DNA from: Acidobacteriota bacterium
Lineage (GTDB): Bacteria > Acidobacteriota > Vicinamibacteria > Vicinamibacterales > 2-12-FULL-66-21
Assembly (NCBI GenBank): GCA_013697225.1
Contig: JACCXG010000273.1
Location: forward strand, 1-15,696
Direction: 5' to 3'
DNA: 15,696 nucleotides
Shown one piece after another: positions 14,106 through 15,696 of this stretch; the stretch's first letter is position 1; each line of letters starts with the position of its first letter. The notes under the pieces are model-generated. The model was not told the DNA's origin. It saw only the letters and a program-made list of their open reading frames with translations, and did not search any database. The position numbers and the translations under genes are program-made.

Positions 14106-15269
14106 GTGGCGCAGGAGACAGCAGATTACATCCCGCCGCTGACAGCCCTCACCGAAGACGAACAGATCTTCCGCAGCAGCGTCCGCGAGTTCGCGGAGAG
14201 GAGGATCGGGCCGCTGGTCCGCCAGATGGACGAGCAGGCGCACATCCCCCGCGAGCTCGTGGCAGAGCTCTTCGAGCTCGGGGTGATGGGCATCGAGATT
14301 CCCGAATCCCACGGCGGGGCCGGCGGCAGATTCTTCCACTCCGTTCTGGCCGTCGAGGAGCTCTCCCGCGTGGATCCTTCCATCGGCGTCCTGGTGGACG
14401 TGCAGAACACGCTCGTCGTGAACGCGCTGCTCCGCTGGGGAACTGAGGAGCTGCAGGGCCGATATCTCCCAAAACTTGCCGCCGACACCGTGGGGGCGTA
14501 CGCGCTCTCGGAGGCGGGCTCCGGCAGCGATGCCTTCGCGCTGGGAACCAGGGCGCGCAACGAAGGGGACACCTTCGTCGTCAGCGGCCGCAAGCTCTGG
14601 ATCACCAACGGCAACGAAGCCGACGTCTTCATTGTCTTTGCCACCCTCGACCCGTCAGCGGGGTACCGGGGCATCACGGCATTTCTCGTGGAGCGCGGGT
14701 TCGACGGCTTCACCGTCGGCAAGAAAGAAGACAAGCTCGGCATCCGCGCCAGCAGCACCTGCGAGCTCCTGCTGGACGAATGCCGGGTTCCGGCAGCCAA
14801 TCTCCTTGGCGAGGCCGGCAAAGGCTACAAGGTCGCGATCGAAACGCTGAACGAAGGGCGCATCGGCATCGGCGCACAGATGATTGGCCTCGCCCGGGGC
14901 GCCCTCGAGGCCGCCATCAAATACGTGAAGGAGCGCAAGCAGTTCGGCAAGCCGATCGGCGAGTTCCAGGCCGTGCAGCACCAGATTGCCCGGGCGGCCG
15001 TCGAGCTGGAGGCGGCCACGCTCACCGTCTACAACGCGGCACGGCTGCGGGACGCCCGCAAGCCGTTTCTCACCGAAGCCGCCATCTGCAAGATCTTCTC
15101 GTCGGAAGTGGCCGAACGCGTGGCCTCCCTGGCCGTCAACCTCCTCGGAGGCAACGGCTTCGTGAAGGAGTACCCCGTCGAGAAGTTCTTCCGCGATGCC
15201 AAGATCGGGCAGATCTACGAAGGCACCTCGAACCTGCAGCTCCAGACCATCGCCAAGCAGATCATGTGA
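14106..15269 (+). CDS. Acyl-CoA dehydrogenase, short/branched-chain type
   Basis: The 387-residue flavoenzyme oxidises acyl-CoA to 2-enoyl-CoA and passes electrons to electron-transfer flavoprotein. Family signatures are AYALSEAGSGSDAFALGT (131-148), LWITNGNEADVFIVFA (164-179), ERKQFGKPIGEFQAVQHQ (276-293), LLGGNGFVKEYPVEKFFRDA (346-365) and IYEGTSNLQ (370-378), with the catalytic base Glu372. The stretches VQNTLVVNALLRWGTEE, GIRASSTCELLLDE and LNEGRIGIGAQMIGLA closely recall human short/branched-chain (2-methylbutyryl-CoA) dehydrogenase, so branched or short substrates from isoleucine or valine are likely. That assignment is from remembered family sequence and is less sure than the class. 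It is divergent from the VWFA-like gene, and no electron-transfer flavoprotein genes are nearby. Confidence 0.93.
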   Translation: MAQETADYIPPLTALTEDEQIFRSSVREFAERRIGPLVRQMDEQAHIPRELVAELFELGVMGIEIPESHGGAGGRFFHSVLAVEELSRVDPSIGVLVDVQNTLVVNALLRWGTEELQGRYLPKLAADTVGAYALSEAGSGSDAFALGTRARNEGDTFVVSGRKLWITNGNEADVFIVFATLDPSAGYRGITAFLVERGFDGFTVGKKEDKLGIRASSTCELLLDECRVPAANLLGEAGKGYKVAIETLNEGRIGIGAQMIGLARGALEAAIKYVKERKQFGKPIGEFQAVQHQIARAAVELEAATLTVYNAARLRDARKPFLTEAAICKIFSSEVAERVASLAVNLLGGNGFVKEYPVEKFFRDAKIGQIYEGTSNLQLQTIAKQIM

Positions 15270-15292
15270 TCGCCTTATCGGCGCCGGCCCTG

Positions 15293-15696
15293 CTAGGTAT
15301 CCCGAGCTGACCGCTCCGCATCCCGGCGCCGCTTGTCCTCGTCTTCCGCCGTATCGCCCACGCCGGTGCGTTCGCCGCCGGTCTCGATGCCGAGCACGTC
15401 TCCGGGCTGGGCGCGCTTCTCGAAATGCGGGCTCACGGCATCGTCTGCTGTCCGCTCATGGTCTTGCGTCGTCCTGTCCCTGTCCGTATCGAGACGATCC
15501 CCTCCCACGCTGACCTCCGTGCGCGCAGGAACTTCCTCGCGGGCGTCGATATTCTCCCGCGCGGTGACGAGATCCCGGTTTCGGTCCTCAGCCATCGAGG
15601 CCGCCGCCCCCGTCGTCGAGGCTGTCGCAGCACCCGCTGACAATCCCTCATGCCGACTTTCCTGCCCCATCCGGTCGGTCTCGTACTGCCGGTGCT
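15293..15696 (-). CDS. Charged, probably disordered protein of unknown function, 3' part (runs off the right edge)
   Basis: The minus-strand frame is open from the window edge to the TAG at 15293-15295. The coding sequence may begin upstream of the window or at the ATG at 15670 (125 residues). In-frame residues before that ATG read HRQYETDR, which have the same charged character and suggest that the true start is outside. A short Ala/Ser/Thr/Gly stretch (about residues 11-25 from the ATG) is followed by a tail dense in Arg, Asp and Glu with no hydrophobic core, no cysteines and no motif I recognise. It converges with the acyl-CoA dehydrogenase gene, with 23 bases between their stops. It could be a spurious frame in GC-rich DNA, but no better gene covers the region. 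Confidence 0.5.
   Translation of the reverse strand, partial: HRQYETDRMGQESRHEGLSAGAATASTTGAAASMAEDRNRDLVTARENIDAREEVPARTEVSVGGDRLDTDRDRTTQDHERTADDAVSPHFEKRAQPGDVLGIETGGERTGVGDTAEDEDKRRRDAERSARDT

Noticed and set aside
15270..15292. Terminator after the acyl-CoA dehydrogenase gene
   Set aside because: GGCGCCGGCC-type self-complementarity is present, but no stem with a loop and U-run can be drawn in 23 bases.

Overview
The window is GC-rich and densely coded. It most likely comes from an acidobacterium or a close relative. The main taxonomic hint is the secreted protein at 11926-14007, whose layout matches the 'VWFA-related Acidobacterial domain' family. No rRNA, tRNA, CRISPR array, transposase or phage gene was seen, so the region looks chromosomal and mostly housekeeping.

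Layout. (1) The left edge holds the start of a secreted phospholipase-D-like protein (1-262, minus). (2) A compact minus-strand cluster runs valS, nadC, birA, coaX, an unnamed conserved-looking gene, and an RlmD-type RNA methyltransferase (7607 down to 541). Gaps are at most 16 nt and several stops and starts overlap, so it reads as one operon mixing translation with NAD, biotin and CoA cofactor supply. (3) A minus-strand cobalamin-dependent acyl-CoA mutase group follows: large subunit (8875-10551), small B12-binding subunit (8196-8603), and a 149-residue unknown protein whose start lies one base past the small-subunit stop. The spacer between the two subunit genes is bracketed by two inverted arrays of a degenerate heptamer. 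(4) Divergent from the mutase is a glutamate dehydrogenase gene (10665-11915, plus) with a visible promoter and ribosome binding site. (5) Convergent with it is the large secreted VWFA-like protein. (6) Divergent from that, across a short AT-rich control region, is a short/branched-chain type acyl-CoA dehydrogenase (14106-15269, plus). (7) The right edge carries the 3' part of a highly charged, probably disordered protein on the minus strand.

How the genes may work together. The acyl-CoA mutase, the acyl-CoA dehydrogenase and glutamate dehydrogenase fit branched-chain amino acid or short-chain acyl-CoA catabolism, although they are separate transcription units. The most informative point is that the mutase, which homology alone would label methylmalonyl-CoA mutase, carries Phe88 and Gln206 at the two residues that define substrate choice. 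That is the isobutyryl-CoA mutase pattern, not the Tyr/Arg pair of methylmalonyl-CoA mutase. No clearly new defence or mobile system was found. The best candidates for undescribed biology are the mutase-linked 149-residue protein, the heptamer arrays between the mutase genes, and the unnamed gene in the cofactor operon.
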